NCBI GenBank assembly: GCA_036381035.1
Contig: DASVDQ010000026.1
Coordinates: 1-64,000 of the forward strand
Reading direction: 5' to 3'
From: Trueperaceae bacterium
Lineage (GTDB): Bacteria; Deinococcota; Deinococci; Deinococcales; Trueperaceae
Length of the DNA: 64,000 nt
Shown: piece by piece, positions 63,394 to 64,000 of the stretch
Position numbering within the stretch: position 1 is the stretch's first letter
How the letters are laid out: each line of letters opens with the position of its first letter
Program-made: the position numbers and the translations under genes
Notes under the pieces: model-generated
Databases searched by the model: none
What the model saw: the letters and a program-made list of their open reading frames with translations, nothing else
What the model was told of the DNA's origin: nothing

Positions 63394-64000
63394 TCACCCG
63401 CACTTGCTGTAGCCGCAGCTCTCGCACTTCTGGCAGCCCTCCTCGAAGCGCAGCGGGGCGCCGCAGTCCGGGCAGGCCTTGCCCCTGTTCAGCACGTTCT
63501 CGACGCCGGCGGTCTCGAGCGCCACGGCGATGATGTCGGCCTTCGAGGCGACCATCCGCCCGTGGTAGGTGCCGTACATGCCGCCGTTGATCCCGCGCAG
63601 GGTCTTCACGATGGCCTCCGCCGGCACGCCGTACTGCAGGGCGATGGAGACCACGCGCCCGAGCGCCTCGCTGTCGGCGTTGGCCTCGTCGCCCCCCTTG
63701 CCGGAGAGGATGAACACCTCGGTGGGGAGCCCGTCCTGCTTGTTCACGGTCACGTAGAAGCCGCGCTTCTCGCCGCTCGGCTCGATCAGCTTGACCTGGT
63801 CGGTGAAGCCGGAAAGGCGCACGGGCCGCTCGAAGAGGGGCTCGCCGGGCAGCCTGTCGTAGCCGCCGCGCCGCGCCGGCGCGCTCGGGCCCTCCGGCGG
63901 TGGGGCGACGCTGACGGCGGTCTCCGTCCGCGCCCCTGTCGACGCGGCGGGCTGGCCGTTCGCCACGGCAGCGCCGGCCGGAGGAGCGGGGCTCTGCGCC
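63394..64000 (-). CDS. nrdJ: Class II (B12-dependent) ribonucleotide reductase, C-terminal part
   Basis: A gene that runs off the right edge; only its 3' end is present. The 190-plus residues show the TSCPD domain (LPTEVFILSGKGGDEANADSEALGRVV, GVPAEAIVKTLRGINGG) and a zinc-ribbon tail CPDCGAP-to-CESCGYSKCG that feeds electrons to the active site. The N-terminal part of what is seen is a low-complexity linker. The frame is open to the window edge, consistent with a much longer protein that reduces ribonucleotides using adenosylcobalamin and needs no oxygen. The catalytic barrel lies outside the window. Confidence 0.88.
   Translation of the reverse strand, partial: AQSPAPPAGAAVANGQPAASTGARTETAVSVAPPPEGPSAPARRGGYDRLPGEPLFERPVRLSGFTDQVKLIEPSGEKRGFYVTVNKQDGLPTEVFILSGKGGDEANADSEALGRVVSIALQYGVPAEAIVKTLRGINGGMYGTYHGRMVASKADIIAVALETAGVENVLNRGKACPDCGAPLRFEEGCQKCESCGYSKCG

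Overview
The window reads as one contiguous piece of a high-GC bacterial chromosome (roughly 70% GC or more by eye). Genes are densely packed and start mostly with ATG or GTG. The best guess for the source is the Deinococcota, probably near Truepera (Trueperaceae). This is inference from several converging signs: a DdrA/Rad52-like DNA-damage protein, a secreted DUF4384 plus PEGA protein, a class II (B12-dependent) ribonucleotide reductase tail, cyanophycin synthetase and cyanophycinase, a short-form N-acetylglutamate synthase in an arg cluster, and a very consistent leaderless promoter layout (a TANNNT hexamer 5-9 bases before the start codon at about 25 genes). I see no CRISPR array, insertion sequence, prophage or plasmid gene. 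This is a core chromosomal region with a few accessory-looking patches.

Layout. 0.3-2.3 kb: a secreted DUF11/FxLYD-like protein of lower GC, then the branched-chain amino acid exporter azlCD. 2.3-8.6 kb: pyrE, then a run of HIT protein, aldo/keto reductase, NAD(P)HX repair enzyme, thrB, tsaD and a DUF692-like protein, most overlapping by a few bases. 8.6-13.6 kb: a membrane CBS-like protein, a MobA-like nucleotidyltransferase, a PEGA surface protein, a LolA-like lipoprotein-sorting protein and fumC. 13.7-20.5 kb: a large G8-domain/beta-helix lipoprotein with an esterase, a MalY-like C-S lyase, an alpha/beta hydrolase and a purC-purS fusion. 20.6-26.1 kb: purB, then gyrA-nucleoside hydrolase-ftsE. 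26.2-29.7 kb: two tandem APH(6)-like kinases, a PPP-type phosphoesterase and the DdrA-like gene. 29.8-33.4 kb: a large multi-domain membrane protein and an EamA transporter. 33.4-38.8 kb: argG-GNAT-argH-argA(short), ansA and a VanZ-like protein. 39-41.8 kb: proC, a secreted protein and tgt. 42.1-47.9 kb: an envelope/polysaccharide locus with a GH26 lipoprotein, a glucose/sorbosone dehydrogenase-like secreted protein, a glycosyltransferase-2 fused to a lytic-transglycosylase-like domain, and a 3D-domain protein. 48-52 kb: a LolC/MacB-type permease, recX, tRNA-Pro, a PaaI thioesterase, a VUT transporter and a MaoC hydratase. 52.1-54.9 kb: an amidase, a small coiled-coil protein and an ArsR/AHSA1 pair. 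55-59.8 kb: cphA, cphB, an ADP-ribosylglycohydrolase and tRNA-Asn. 59.8-60.3 kb: a 455-base non-coding stretch with a near-consensus orphan promoter and hairpin. 60.3-64 kb: an enoyl-reductase-like protein, MmcQ/YjbR, MazG-like, DUF488, an FMN reductase and the 3' part of nrdJ.

How the genes fit together. Arginine synthesis (argG, argH, NAGS), asparaginase, proline synthesis and cyanophycin synthesis and breakdown suggest nitrogen storage as Asp-Arg polymer. The 42-48 kb locus suggests a polysaccharide made at the membrane and trimmed or released outside it. The strongest candidates for something undescribed are the GT2-lytic transglycosylase fusion and its neighbourhood, the PurC-PurS fusion with a histidine-rich linker, the two genes whose only plausible full-length start is a CTG overlapping the upstream stop codon, and the orphan promoter/hairpin at 60.1 kb.
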